A DNA stretch of 64,000 bases from Marinomonas arctica (GCF_003259225.1 NZ_QHJF01000013.1:62001-126000); one strand, 5' to 3'. Positions 46,177-55,330 are shown, counted from the first letter of the stretch. Notes: generated from the letters alone by a model not told the origin. A program made the numbers and translations.

Positions 46177-47019
46177 TCAAACATTCATATCCGTTAGCCA
46201 CTGTCCAACAGTACGTGGTGTAATTCCTAGCAATACTTGTGCGCTAATCGCTTGTTGGATTGCTGAATCTTGAGTCAGTGCTTTTGCCTTATACCCTTCA
46301 ACAACCTCTGCGGCAGCACCTTCCCCAAACAGAACCGCTAATTTAATACCAAACTCTTCAGGAGCTAGGCTTTCAAAGTTAACATCATGACCAAAATGCT
46401 TAGCAAAGGCATTTGCTAATTCATTACCCGTGATGGCTGGCAGTTGGCCAACTTCAACAACTCCTGTCACAGAGGAATCAAGAAGAAGTGCTGCTGCAAC
46501 ATCAGCTATATCAAGATGAGAGCACCAAGAAACTGGATAGTCACTACGTAATGGATAAGGAAGCTTATGCTCATCTTTTACTGGTCCAATCACCATTGGC
46601 AACAATAAATTTTCAAGATAGAGCTGCGGCGCGATAATTGCTAAGGATATTCCTGTTTTCTCAAGCTCGTTAATCAAAGTAGGTAATGCGCTTTTATCGT
46701 CAGGAATCCCTAACGGCCATCCACTAGTTGAAACAACTACCCGCGCAGGCTTAGCTTTATCAATTGCTTTTGCTATGTTATGTGCAAATTCATTGCGCAT
46801 TGGCTCAGGGCCTATTGGTAGATGTATAAATACTCCATCAGCACCAGTATAAGCAGAAACAAGTGAGTCCAATGAAGCTAAATCCAAAGCAACTGCTGGA
46901 GCCCCTTTTAAAGAGCTAGGATCACGAACAGCTGCAATAGCATTCTTCCCTTGCTCAATTAATTTATTATAAAGCGGTGCACCTTGAGCGCCTGTTGCGC
47001 CATTAATAATATATTTCAT
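46177..47019 (-). CDS. NmrA-like NAD(P)-binding protein
   Basis: A 280-residue atypical short-chain dehydrogenase-like protein. The Rossmann motif is MKYIINGATGAQGAPLY, and PARVVVSTSGWP and IAPQLYLENLLLPMV are typical of the NmrA / NAD(P)H-quinone oxidoreductase-like group. It has no YxxxK catalytic pair, so it may be a reductase of the QorB type or a redox sensor. It is divergent from an HxlR regulator, the classic arrangement for such genes, across about 100 bp. Confidence 0.85.
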   Translation of the reverse strand: MKYIINGATGAQGAPLYNKLIEQGKNAIAAVRDPSSLKGAPAVALDLASLDSLVSAYTGADGVFIHLPIGPEPMRNEFAHNIAKAIDKAKPARVVVSTSGWPLGIPDDKSALPTLINELEKTGISLAIIAPQLYLENLLLPMVIGPVKDEHKLPYPLRSDYPVSWCSHLDIADVAAALLLDSSVTGVVEVGQLPAITGNELANAFAKHFGHDVNFESLAPEEFGIKLAVLFGEGAAAEVVEGYKAKALTQDSAIQQAISAQVLLGITPRTVGQWLTDMNV

Positions 47020-47121
47020 GCGTATTCCATCTTGGTTATTAAAACAGAGTAATGATAGTGCTAAAATAAGTTCAGTTACGTCAAATGCACTATTAGAAAA
47101 AGTTACAAAAAAGAGAAATAT

Positions 47122-47460
47122 ATGAATAACAGAGAAACACCTTGTTGCGGTGTAGCGCGTTTTCTAATACTTATGGATGGTCCATGGGCAACGTTAATCA
47201 TTCGAGAGCTATTGCATGGCCCATTGCGATTTACTGAACTTAAAAATAAGTTAGATGGTATTAGTGCACATACTCTTACCCACCGACTAAAGCAATTTGA
47301 AGCTAACGGACTTGTTACACGCACAGCGTATGCAGAAACACCGCCTCGAGTGGTGTATGAGTTAACTACTTTAGGTGAAAATCTGCGAGATGTTTTAGAA
47401 GCAATGGGGAAGTGGGGGGAAGCTGTCCCGGACCAACTGATCCAACGCAATAAATTATAA
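47122..47460 (+). CDS. HxlR-family transcriptional regulator
   Basis: A 112-residue winged-helix protein. PCCGVARFLILMDGPWATLI, RFTELKNKLDGIS, LTHRLKQFEANGLVTR and YELTTLGENLRDVLEAM are the HxlR pattern. Cysteines 8 and 9 near the N-terminus are candidates for sensing electrophiles or oxidants, as in relatives such as YodB and QorR. It probably represses the divergent NmrA-like gene. Confidence 0.9.
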   Translation: MNNRETPCCGVARFLILMDGPWATLIIRELLHGPLRFTELKNKLDGISAHTLTHRLKQFEANGLVTRTAYAETPPRVVYELTTLGENLRDVLEAMGKWGEAVPDQLIQRNKL

Positions 47461-47507
47461 AGAAAGGTTATAGGGGCATTTAATCTTGGTTCACTTATTG
47501 AACCTAA

Positions 47508-48522
47508 TTAACTTCCCGCAAACGTTTTACGCCAAGAGCTTGGACTAACTTGAAAGCGCCGATTAAAGTGCTGACGGAAGGAAGTTGATGTTTGAAAACC
47601 TACAATTTCAGCTATTTTATCGATAGAAGGAAGTTGATGTTTGAAAACCTACAATTTCAGCTATTTTATCGATAGACAGTGTTGTACTTTCAAGCAGCTC
47701 AAGGCTTCGCTGTAGGCGTGCATAAACAAACCATTTGCCAAATGACATGCCAGTAGCTTTATTGAAATGCCGAGTAAAGGTACGACGACTCATACATAAA
47801 TTTTCAGCTAAATCGGCAATGGAATATTGCTTGTCGAGGTTTTCACGTAAGTTATCCAGTAATCGATTAATTTCTACATCTTGAGTGGATTTAGGGATTG
47901 GTTGTGCAATAAATTGTGCCTGACCTCCTTCTCTATGTGGAGGGACCACTAAAACACGAGCAACTCCATTCGCTATTTTTGTGCCATATACGGACCTTAC
48001 GATATACAAACAACAATCTAAAGCCGCAGCCGTACCCGCAGAAGTGACTAAACGGTCACTTTCAACATAAAGTGCATTTGTATTTAGCTTTATATTTGGA
48101 AACCGGTTTGTAAAATCATCCTCGGCCATCCAATGTGTCGCTGCCTCCTTTCCATCCAATAGCCCTGAGTAGGCTAATGCATAAGCGCCATAACAAAGTC
48201 CTACTACCATTGCCCCTCTTTCATGGGCTCGGATTAATGCATTCGTTAAGTTGAGTGCAGGCGGACTGTCTAACTCATGCCAACCAGGAATAATGACTAT
48301 ATCGGCTATATCTAATAGCTCCAGCCCGCCATCAGGTCGTATCGTCATACGATTTTCCGCATGCTCTAATTCACCATCAATTGATACTACTTTCAAGTCA
48401 AAAATAGGCTTGCCATCTGGTGCCACAGAAAAAACAGCCTGCGGAGCAGCGATATGAAAAGCACTGAACTGTCTATACAGAACGATAGCTACCTTTGGAA
48501 TTTTCATAGGCTGAATTCTCAT
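47508..48522 (-). pseudogene. GlxA/FtrA-like AraC regulator broken by a 49-bp tandem duplication
   Basis: The N-terminal DJ-1/PfpI domain (VAIVLYRQFSAFHIAAPQAV, VVGLCYGAYALAYSGLLDG) and C-terminal AraC HTH (LAENLCMSRRTFTRHFNKAT) are intact until a premature stop at 47617 (301 residues, ending GFQTSTSFYR). A 49-bp repeat shifts the frame there. Removing one copy restores GFQTSTSFRQHFNRRF and runs to a TAA at 47508-47510, the normal AraC-family end. The truncated protein lacks the end of the second HTH and is probably inactive. It is divergent from the metallo-hydrolase gene. Confidence 0.85.
47580..47677. repeat. 49-bp tandem duplication
   Basis: Two adjacent copies (47580-47628 and 47629-47677), identical over 48 bases, opening GGAAGTTGATGTTTGAAAAC. 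The period of 49 is not a multiple of three and causes the frameshift in the AraC-type regulator. Near identity implies a recent slippage event. Confidence 0.95.
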
Positions 48523-48642
48523 ATTTTACAGTTACACATTATTTGGCCCAATTTTTTCGTTTTTTGTCATTTGGGTCAATATTCATATAGATAAGTATTG
48601 ATAATAATGACTCATATTAATCAACTACCAAAGAGATCTACT

Positions 48643-49539
48643 ATGCGATTCAAATCTATTTCCACCGTACTCGCGCTAGGCCTAGCGACTTTTATCAACA
48701 CTGCAAACACATTTGCCGAATCAACACCTACTATTAACAAGGAATTCCAGCAGATTCAATTTCAGCATATTCGAAATGCTACCTCTAAAATTACTTATGG
48801 TGATACAACATTTTTAATCGACCCCATGCTGGCAAAGAAAGATGCTTATCCAGGTTTTGCTGGTACTTACCGTAGTGAAATACGTATACCAATGACTGAT
48901 TTACCAATTTCTGCTGAAGCTGTTATTGATAATGTGGATGCCGTCATCATCACTCACACTCACCTTGACCATTGGGACGATGCCGCCCAAAGTTTACTAC
49001 CTAAAACGCTTACTTTATTTGTTCAAAATGAAGAAGATGCAAGCATGATTCGCTCTCAGGGGTTCAAAGATGTGCGCGTGCTTGGCGTTAAAGCAACTAC
49101 ATTTAATGGCGTTAGTTTAACCAAAGCAGGTGGACAACATGGAACGGATGAAATGTACGCAATCCCAACATTAGCCAAAACGTTAGGAGAAGCTATGGGG
49201 GTCGTATTACAAGCAGATAACTACAATACTGTATATTTTGTAGGTGATACAATTTGGCGTGACGAAGTAGAAAACACACTCAACAAATTTAAACCTGAAG
49301 CTGTTGTTCTTAACACGGGTGATGCTCGTTTAGACGGCGTTGAAGGTGCTATTATCATGGGTAAACAAGACACGCTTCGAGCCATTGAACATGCACCTGA
49401 AGCTAAAATTATTGCTGTACATATGGATACGGTCAATCATGCGGCACTGTCTCGTAACGAATTAAGAACATTCGTACAAGAAGAAAAAGTTGCGGGACAG
49501 GTATTCATCCCTGAAGATGGCGAATATTTACCGCTGTAA
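48643..49539 (+). CDS. Exported MBL-fold metallo-hydrolase (UlaG-like)
   Basis: A 298-residue protein from the ATG at 48643, chosen because it gives a clean signal peptide (cleavage near NTFA-ES). The metal-binding motif is ITHTHLDHWDD, with later FVGDTIW and VHMDTVNH supplying further ligands, and the fold resembles UlaG-type lactonases/hydrolases. The substrate is unknown. It is divergent from the GlxA-like AraC regulator, which likely controlled it; the regulator is now broken. Confidence 0.87.
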   Translation: MRFKSISTVLALGLATFINTANTFAESTPTINKEFQQIQFQHIRNATSKITYGDTTFLIDPMLAKKDAYPGFAGTYRSEIRIPMTDLPISAEAVIDNVDAVIITHTHLDHWDDAAQSLLPKTLTLFVQNEEDASMIRSQGFKDVRVLGVKATTFNGVSLTKAGGQHGTDEMYAIPTLAKTLGEAMGVVLQADNYNTVYFVGDTIWRDEVENTLNKFKPEAVVLNTGDARLDGVEGAIIMGKQDTLRAIEHAPEAKIIAVHMDTVNHAALSRNELRTFVQEEKVAGQVFIPEDGEYLPL

Positions 49540-49606
49540 TCATCTCTACTACATAGACACATCTAAGTAAACTGATACAGAAATAGTTAGATCCTCCAAT
49601 TGATAT

Positions 49607-49643
49607 AGGCCTTTTTATACAAATTTCTTGTAATAAAAGGCCT
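49607..49643. terminator. Terminator between metallo-hydrolase and hutC
   Basis: AGGCCTTTTTATACAA and TTGTAATAAAAGGCCT form a long hairpin with two central mismatches. It lies between two convergent genes and can end both. Confidence 0.7.
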
Positions 49644-49666
49644 CCTGCACCAAAAAAACGAGCACA

Positions 49667-50434
49667 CTAGCGACCAAAATGCCCAAACAGTTGAAAGCGC
49701 GAGCCGGGGTGAAGTAAACGCGCGGCGGTAACGATGTCATCACCCGCCCAAGTGCGACGTTTGATTTGTAAGCAGGGTTCTGATGCTTTAATACGCAAAC
49801 GCTCGCACTCTATCGGGCTAGGCAATATCGCTTCTACCAAATGCTCGCCCTCTGTCATGGGGGCAACACTCATTAAATATTCATAGGAGGTATGCAGAGA
49901 AAAATCCTGTTTATCATAGTCAGGAGCAAGATTGGCATTCACTATGCGTTCTTCTATTTGAATAGGTAAGTCGTTTTCAAAGTGCAACACCACAGAACGA
50001 AAAATTCCATGGTTAGTACGAACCCCCAGTGTCATGGCTTCTTCTACCGTGGCTTTCGCGGACTCTAATACCAATAACTCTGAGCGATGTTTATGACCAC
50101 GGGCCGCCACTTCTTCTGCGATGTTATGAACCTCAAACAGTGCCGAATGGGCTTTTTTCTCCGCCACGAAGGTGCCTAAGCCCTGATGGCGCACCAAAAA
50201 ACCTTCTGCGGTGAGCTCGCGCAAAGCACGATTCACCGTCATACGACTGACGCCCAATGCTTTCACCACTTCAGACTCAGACGGTATACGCTGGTTAACT
50301 TGCCACTGACCAGAGGTGATTTTCAATGAAATCGCCTGTTTTAATTTAGCGTAAATGGGCTGTGGGGCATCCGGTAAATCATCAAACAAATTGGCTAGGT
50401 TAGGGCTGGTTATTTCAGACACTGAGGGTTCCAT
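49667..50434 (-). CDS. hutC: Histidine utilisation repressor, GntR family
   Basis: A 255-residue GntR/HutC-subfamily repressor. The N-terminal winged helix (WQVNQRIPSESEVVKALGVSRMT, shown in part by RIPSESEVVKALGVSRMTV) is followed by a UTRA effector domain (HNIAEEVAARGHKHRSEL, LQIKRRTWAGDDIVTAARLL). Urocanate is the known inducer of this family. It is separated from hutFD by a 3.6-kb block flanked by a diverged copy of its own 3' end. A TGTCTATACA site upstream suggests autoregulation. Confidence 0.93.
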   Translation of the reverse strand: MEPSVSEITSPNLANLFDDLPDAPQPIYAKLKQAISLKITSGQWQVNQRIPSESEVVKALGVSRMTVNRALRELTAEGFLVRHQGLGTFVAEKKAHSALFEVHNIAEEVAARGHKHRSELLVLESAKATVEEAMTLGVRTNHGIFRSVVLHFENDLPIQIEERIVNANLAPDYDKQDFSLHTSYEYLMSVAPMTEGEHLVEAILPSPIECERLRIKASEPCLQIKRRTWAGDDIVTAARLLHPGSRFQLFGHFGR

Positions 50435-50489
50435 CTATTCATATGTGTTAAAAATTTATACTGCAGGCCATCATAACAAACAAAGCACC

Positions 50490-50499
50490 TGTCTATACA
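50490..50499. promoter_or_regulatory. HutC operator candidate upstream of hutC
   Basis: TGTCTATACA differs at one base from the TGTATATACA sites before hutU and hutF and lies 56 bp upstream of hutC, in line with autorepression. Confidence 0.5.
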
Positions 50500-50516
50500 T
50501 TTTAAACGCGGCTTAT

Positions 50517-51176
50517 TTAAATTGGCATCATGAAAAGTGCCGCCAACCAAGCAAGCCCCATTAGCAAAGAAAAAACCACACCCCAACGTGGGGTTTTTAC
50601 AGCAATAGAAGTCGGAGCTGGGTGTTTTTTACGCCCATGAATCATGGCCTCGATCAGTCGCTCTTTTAGACACAACTCGTGATAAAGCACAGCGAGTACA
50701 TGGACTGCCACTAAACCCAATAGTACATTGGGTAAAAAGCGATGAATAGACGCCAACTCACTTGCCCAGTCTTCTGGAATATATGAGTAAAAAGGCCCAA
50801 ACCAAAAAATGTCATCGCTGGTAAACAGCCCCGTTCCCCATTGCACTGAAAGCGCAAAAAGTAAAACAATGACCATTAACGCTCCAACCGGGTTGTGTCC
50901 TAGGTATTTTTTAGGCCGACCTGATAACAAGGACACAGCAAAGCGAAAAGCAACTTTTGGCCCTTTAACAAACTGGCGAAAACGTGCGTAATACGATCCA
51001 TAAAAGCCATACAGCACACGAGCAATGATCACCGCAGACAAACCATAGCCCATGTAAAAATGATATTGAACGTAGTCTGCGTCAGATTTGCCAGTAATGA
51101 TCAAACCGGTAAATAAAAACACCATTAACCAGTGGCTAATTCGCACTGGCCAATCCCACACTAGTGTCGATTTCAT
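50517..51176 (-). CDS. Cytochrome b561-type di-heme membrane protein
   Basis: A 219-residue inner-membrane protein from the ATG at 51174-51176 behind GGGA; longer frames reach 51218. The opening VWDWPVRISHWLMVFLFTGL and the later HRFLPNVLLGLVAVHVLAVLYHE supply the heme-ligand histidines in the pattern of bacterial b-type cytochromes (hydrogenase-1 subunit-like). Four to five spans are visible. The c-type cytochrome partner often found next to it is absent, so the electron partner is unknown. Confidence 0.85.
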   Translation of the reverse strand: MKSTLVWDWPVRISHWLMVFLFTGLIITGKSDADYVQYHFYMGYGLSAVIIARVLYGFYGSYYARFRQFVKGPKVAFRFAVSLLSGRPKKYLGHNPVGALMVIVLLFALSVQWGTGLFTSDDIFWFGPFYSYIPEDWASELASIHRFLPNVLLGLVAVHVLAVLYHELCLKERLIEAMIHGRKKHPAPTSIAVKTPRWGVVFSLLMGLAWLAALFMMPI

Positions 51177-51342
51177 ACTAACCATTCCCACCATGAATAT
51201 TATTGACTCAAAAAACACTCACTTGCCAAAGAGTGACATTAAACACTATGCTGTGAAAAGCAAGATTCTGGCCATCAAGTTTGCCACAATTGGTTAATAA
51301 ACACGTTTATGAACACATCATAACTTCAAGAGTGAGACAAAT

Positions 51343-52374
51343 ATGGTTGTCATATTGTTGCTAATCACATTTGCAAGCATCCTATTGCTGGCTTATTTCA
51401 TTTTGTTTAACGGTCGTTTTTTTGGTCGACGCAATGCGGTAATTGATGCGCCTATTGATAAACTTGCAGAAGATTTGAGCGACCTTACTCATTGGCAAAG
51501 CTGGCTACCTTGGCTCATTTATGAACCCGATGCCCATGTTGATTATGAATATTTAAACTCAGGCATTCATTCGGTTTTTCCCAGTTGTTTAGTGTGGCAG
51601 GGGAAACTCATCAAAGACGGACACATGACATTAGAGCCCGCTCGTTCAGGGGCTCATTACTTTCATACATTGTTAGAAGCCCCTGCGTTTTACCCCAATG
51701 ATGTACACTTTAATATTGACCTTACCAAACAAAAAGAACGCACACTCATAACGATTCAGGTCACGGGCAAATTGCCTTTTTTTCGTCGCTGGAAGCAAAA
51801 AAACTACAGCCTTCGTGCCAATAAAGACGCGGAGTTAGCACTGTTAAAAGTCTTAACCTACTTGAGCAAATATAACACCACGCCAGATCATGAATACCAT
51901 GAACCTCACTTTGAGTGGCTTGCTAAGGCAAGATTGGATAATGTGGACGCCGTAACACGCCCCTTTGTGGTCAGTAATCAACCCATGTCACAGAAGATGG
52001 ATCAGGGGTTTCATGATTTACTGACCCAACTTGGCCCAGAAAACCCACCAGCGGGTCCCAGTTTTGCGCTCTATAAAAAAGCCGATATTACTCATCACTA
52101 TTTTTCTGGGCGCTTAGGCATTCCTGTACAAAATTTAGTGCCTTGTGAACTCTACCCGGAACGTATCGTTCTGCGTGGCTATTATTTACAACTACGCTAT
52201 TACGGCAGCTACCAGAATTTATCGTTGGCGTGGCATGTCTTGTTCAATTTTATGCGACTGCACCATTTAACACTCAACCGCCATCGTTATGGCGTCGAAG
52301 TCTTCGAAGTTGGTCCGACCCATACAGAAAACGCCAAGGACTACGTCACACTCGTTTGCCTACCCATTAAATAA
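51343..52374 (+). CDS. Membrane-anchored SRPBCC plus GyrI-like ligand-binding protein
   Basis: A 343-residue protein with one N-terminal anchor (about 3-22). Residues 30-180 resemble an SRPBCC (polyketide cyclase-like) domain: the opening RRNAVIDAPIDKLAEDLSDL and WQSWLPWL. Residues about 210-343 resemble the GyrI/effector-binding fold of AraC-type regulators (ALYKKADITHHYFSG, GYYLQLRYYGSYQNL). Neither half has catalytic residues I recognise. It stands alone. The pairing of two ligand-binding folds suggests binding of a hydrophobic small molecule, as inference. Confidence 0.72.
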   Translation: MVVILLLITFASILLLAYFILFNGRFFGRRNAVIDAPIDKLAEDLSDLTHWQSWLPWLIYEPDAHVDYEYLNSGIHSVFPSCLVWQGKLIKDGHMTLEPARSGAHYFHTLLEAPAFYPNDVHFNIDLTKQKERTLITIQVTGKLPFFRRWKQKNYSLRANKDAELALLKVLTYLSKYNTTPDHEYHEPHFEWLAKARLDNVDAVTRPFVVSNQPMSQKMDQGFHDLLTQLGPENPPAGPSFALYKKADITHHYFSGRLGIPVQNLVPCELYPERIVLRGYYLQLRYYGSYQNLSLAWHVLFNFMRLHHLTLNRHRYGVEVFEVGPTHTENAKDYVTLVCLPIK

Positions 52375-52434
52375 TTGGCTTCATTGCTATTTTATGGGAC
52401 AGTCTGGTCTCAATTGTAAAAAAGGAACCCGTTC

Positions 52435-52635
52435 ATGCTCGAATCTCCCAAAGTCATGTCGCTTGTTGACAGTCTTGTGCGAATTATTCTAACCATAGTG
52501 TACTTCTATACTTTTAAGCATTTTTTCGTTATTGAGAATGATCTGTTGCTGGCTTTTGTGTCTGTACTGTGTGCATTTATCACCTTCAAAGGTGGCATTT
52601 TTCTCTTCCATAAATTCATCGCCAACAAGCAATAG
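52435..52635 (+). CDS. Small two-span membrane protein
   Basis: A 66-residue protein with AGGAAC eight bases before the ATG. Two hydrophobic segments (about 16-32 and 38-57) are separated by FFVIEND, and the ends are basic. No family is recognised. It follows the SRPBCC/GyrI-like gene by 60 bp and precedes pepQ. Confidence 0.55.
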   Translation: MLESPKVMSLVDSLVRIILTIVYFYTFKHFFVIENDLLLAFVSVLCAFITFKGGIFLFHKFIANKQ

Positions 52636-52753
52636 CAGTACAAAACATTATGCCTTTTAGCGTATGCTAATGCGCTTCATCCCCCTGAAAAACACAACGC
52701 AGACGAAATGGACACAGATCGGCGTTCTAGCCCAATGAACAAGAGTCTTTTTT

Positions 52754-54043
52754 ATGACGACACTCTATCAAGCACACCTCGCCATCCTCGTAGATCGTTA
52801 CGAAAACGCCATGGCACATTTTGGCCTTGATGCCATTGTTTTAGCGTCAGGGGAAAAAAGTTATTACTTTCAGGACGATCACACTCACCCATTTCACGTC
52901 TATTCTGGCGCGCAACAGTGGCTACCTTTTAGCTTAGGCGCAGAAACCTATATCGTGCTAAGAACAGGTGAAAAACCGATTTTGGTTTGGCCTATTCGTG
53001 ACGATTTCTGGCACGCACCAAACCCAGTCCCTAGTGGCGATTGGCAGCAAAATTGGAACATTATTACAGCGAAAAAAACAGACAAATGGTTCGGCGATCT
53101 ACCCAAGAAAACCGCTTGGCTTGGCCCTCAACCTATGGCATTTGCTGTGTCTTGTGAAGGCTTAAAAGCCTATGTAGATTTTGCTAAAGCCGTTAAAACG
53201 GACTTCGAAATCCACACTATGCGTCAGGCAAGCCTTCGCGGTGCGGCTGGGCATCTCGCGGCAAAAGAAGCGTTTCTTGCCGGAATGAGCGAATTAGACA
53301 TTCATCTCGCCTTTTTAAAAGCCAGTCAGCAAAGTGCTTTTCAAGAACCTTATCCTGGCATTGTCGGCTTAAATGAACACGCTGCCGTGCTGCATTACGA
53401 GCATAAATCCATAGAGCCGTTGGGCAATTCCCGTACACTATTGATTGATGCTGGCGCTAACGAGCATGGTTATGCCAGTGATATTACTCGTACCTTTGCG
53501 CGCCATGATGATGACTTTAACGCTTTGATCCAAGACCTAGACACCATGGAACAGACGCTTTGCCACAGTGCCTTGTCTGGTGTTAACTTCCGAGATTTAC
53601 ATCAGCAAACACTGATCGGCATTGCCACTTTACTGCGTGAGCACAAAATATGTGCCTTAAATGTGGAGGAGCAGTTAAGCAAACGTATTCCGCAAGTTTT
53701 CTTTCCTCATGGTTTAGGGCACTTACTTGGCTTACAGGTTCACGATGTGGGCGGCCATCAAATAGACAAACTGGGGACATTAAGCATGCCTGATGAACAG
53801 GCTCCTTTTTTACGCCTCACGCGAACCTTAGCAGAAAACATGGTCATCACCATTGAACCTGGCTTGTATTTCATTCCAATGCTACTCGAAAAAATGCAAG
53901 CAGACATACCACAGCATGGTTGTGATATGGCACGTATAGAGCATTTTTTACCTTACGGCGGCATTCGTATTGAAGACAATGTGGTGGTAAAAAACCACCA
54001 ACCTGTCAATTTAACTCGTGAGGCGTTTTTAAGTAAGTTGTAA
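52754..54043 (+). CDS. pepQ: Xaa-Pro dipeptidase (proline dipeptidase)
   Basis: A 429-residue M24 metallopeptidase releasing proline from Xaa-Pro dipeptides. The metal ligands are in LLIDAGANEHGYASDITRTF, FFPHGLGHLLGLQVHDVGG, TIEPGLYFI and GGIRIEDNVVV. The overall string order matches E. coli PepQ, including FQDDHTHPFHV near the start. It is cytoplasmic and stands alone in its transcript. Confidence 0.93.
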   Translation: MTTLYQAHLAILVDRYENAMAHFGLDAIVLASGEKSYYFQDDHTHPFHVYSGAQQWLPFSLGAETYIVLRTGEKPILVWPIRDDFWHAPNPVPSGDWQQNWNIITAKKTDKWFGDLPKKTAWLGPQPMAFAVSCEGLKAYVDFAKAVKTDFEIHTMRQASLRGAAGHLAAKEAFLAGMSELDIHLAFLKASQQSAFQEPYPGIVGLNEHAAVLHYEHKSIEPLGNSRTLLIDAGANEHGYASDITRTFARHDDDFNALIQDLDTMEQTLCHSALSGVNFRDLHQQTLIGIATLLREHKICALNVEEQLSKRIPQVFFPHGLGHLLGLQVHDVGGHQIDKLGTLSMPDEQAPFLRLTRTLAENMVITIEPGLYFIPMLLEKMQADIPQHGCDMARIEHFLPYGGIRIEDNVVVKNHQPVNLTREAFLSKL

Positions 54044-54337
54044 TTACCCTCCCCCTCGCTCCATTGATATCAAACGATGAATATGAATGGAGCGACCAAA
54101 GATCACGTTTTTTCTTTCAAATAGGCCAAAAATCGTAATTTTAACGTCCCTATCTATAACTAAAAGATCACAAAATGGGTAAAATATGGAATAGATAGCA
54201 TCTTTATAAACAATAACCCATAGGCTAAGGTTACAGTGGTTCCAAAATACCAGTTGAAACACAGAACTGGTATCGATCACTAATAATAACAAAACCAAGC
54301 CAAGTTCATTTAACAATGAACACCAAAGAGGCCAATA
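54044..54337. other. Intergenic region before the tripartite transporter
   Basis: AT-rich 294-bp stretch. No gene, repeat or clear operator seen. AGAGG before 54338 is the ribosome binding site of the next gene. It should contain the tct promoter. Confidence 0.4.
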
Positions 54338-55330
54338 ATGAAAAAAACAACGATTGCGTTACTAGCAGCACTTTCCCTTTCTTCCAGCCTAAGCTTCGCG
54401 GATTATCCAACGAAAGACATTCAAGGCATCATCCAATGGGGCGCGGGCGGTTCAACTGATACCGTAATGCGCTCTATCACTCCTCATGTCGAAAAAGAAC
54501 TTGGAACCAGTATCATCCTGACCAATAAAACAGGTGGTGTTGGTGCCATAGCAACCAAGTTCGTTGATGCGAAAAACGCCGACGGTTATACACTGTTAAT
54601 GGGGGCAGAAAACCCACAGATGTATAAAATTTTAGGACTATCTGACATCGACTACAGCGATATGATTGCGATCAATGTGTTGGCTCGTGGGACGCCAATT
54701 ATCGTCGCAAATAACGATGCGCCTTTTAACAACATGCAAGAGCTTATTGATTACACCAAAGCGCATCCAGGTGAAGTGAAATTCGGTTCTACAGGTCCTG
54801 GCGGATTAACCTCGATTGTGACAGCGATGTTGGACTCTCAAGTCAAACTGGATTACATCAGTATTCCTTATAATGGTGATGGCCCAGCGCTAACAGCACT
54901 TCAAGGTGGTGCGATTGACGTCATGCCTGCTGTACTCGGTGCGACTATCGAACAAATTAAGGCGGGACGAATGAAAGCCATCAGTCTAGTCGATGTAGAA
55001 TCTAGCAAGCTGTTACCGGATCTTGCGCCTATCACCGATACCTTACCAGGTATGAAGTCTTACTTGCCATGGGGTCCTTTCTTTGGTGTGTTCGTGAAAA
55101 AAGGCACATCGGATGAAGCGGTAGAGAAATTACAAGCCGCGTTTCAAAAGGCCGCGTTTAATAGCGACTTTGTGGATCTTATGCAAAAACGTGGTTTCAC
55201 CATCATGAATATTTCCGGTGATGAAGCCAATTACTTCCTTGAAGCTTACCGTTCAACCTCTTCTTGGTTAGTACACGATGCAGGCTTTAGTAAATTTTCA
55301 CCAGAAGAGTTTGGTATTCGCAAACCATAA
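54338..55330 (+). CDS. tctC: Tripartite tricarboxylate transporter, periplasmic binding protein
   Basis: A 330-residue binding protein of the TctC/Bug family with signal peptide ending near LSFA-DY. GGSTDTVMRSITPHVEKELG, NKTGGVGAIATKFV, FGSTGPGGLTSIV and IPYNGDGPALTALQGGAID are family hallmarks. It delivers a carboxylate to the TctA/TctB membrane unit encoded downstream. The actual ligand is unknown; neighbouring aromatic genes suggest a hydroaromatic or aromatic acid. Confidence 0.9.
   Translation: MKKTTIALLAALSLSSSLSFADYPTKDIQGIIQWGAGGSTDTVMRSITPHVEKELGTSIILTNKTGGVGAIATKFVDAKNADGYTLLMGAENPQMYKILGLSDIDYSDMIAINVLARGTPIIVANNDAPFNNMQELIDYTKAHPGEVKFGSTGPGGLTSIVTAMLDSQVKLDYISIPYNGDGPALTALQGGAIDVMPAVLGATIEQIKAGRMKAISLVDVESSKLLPDLAPITDTLPGMKSYLPWGPFFGVFVKKGTSDEAVEKLQAAFQKAAFNSDFVDLMQKRGFTIMNISGDEANYFLEAYRSTSSWLVHDAGFSKFSPEEFGIRKP

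Noticed and set aside
54044..54316. Minus-strand frame of 90 codons before tctC
   Set aside because: Lies in AT-rich spacer, no ribosome binding site, composition not protein-like.
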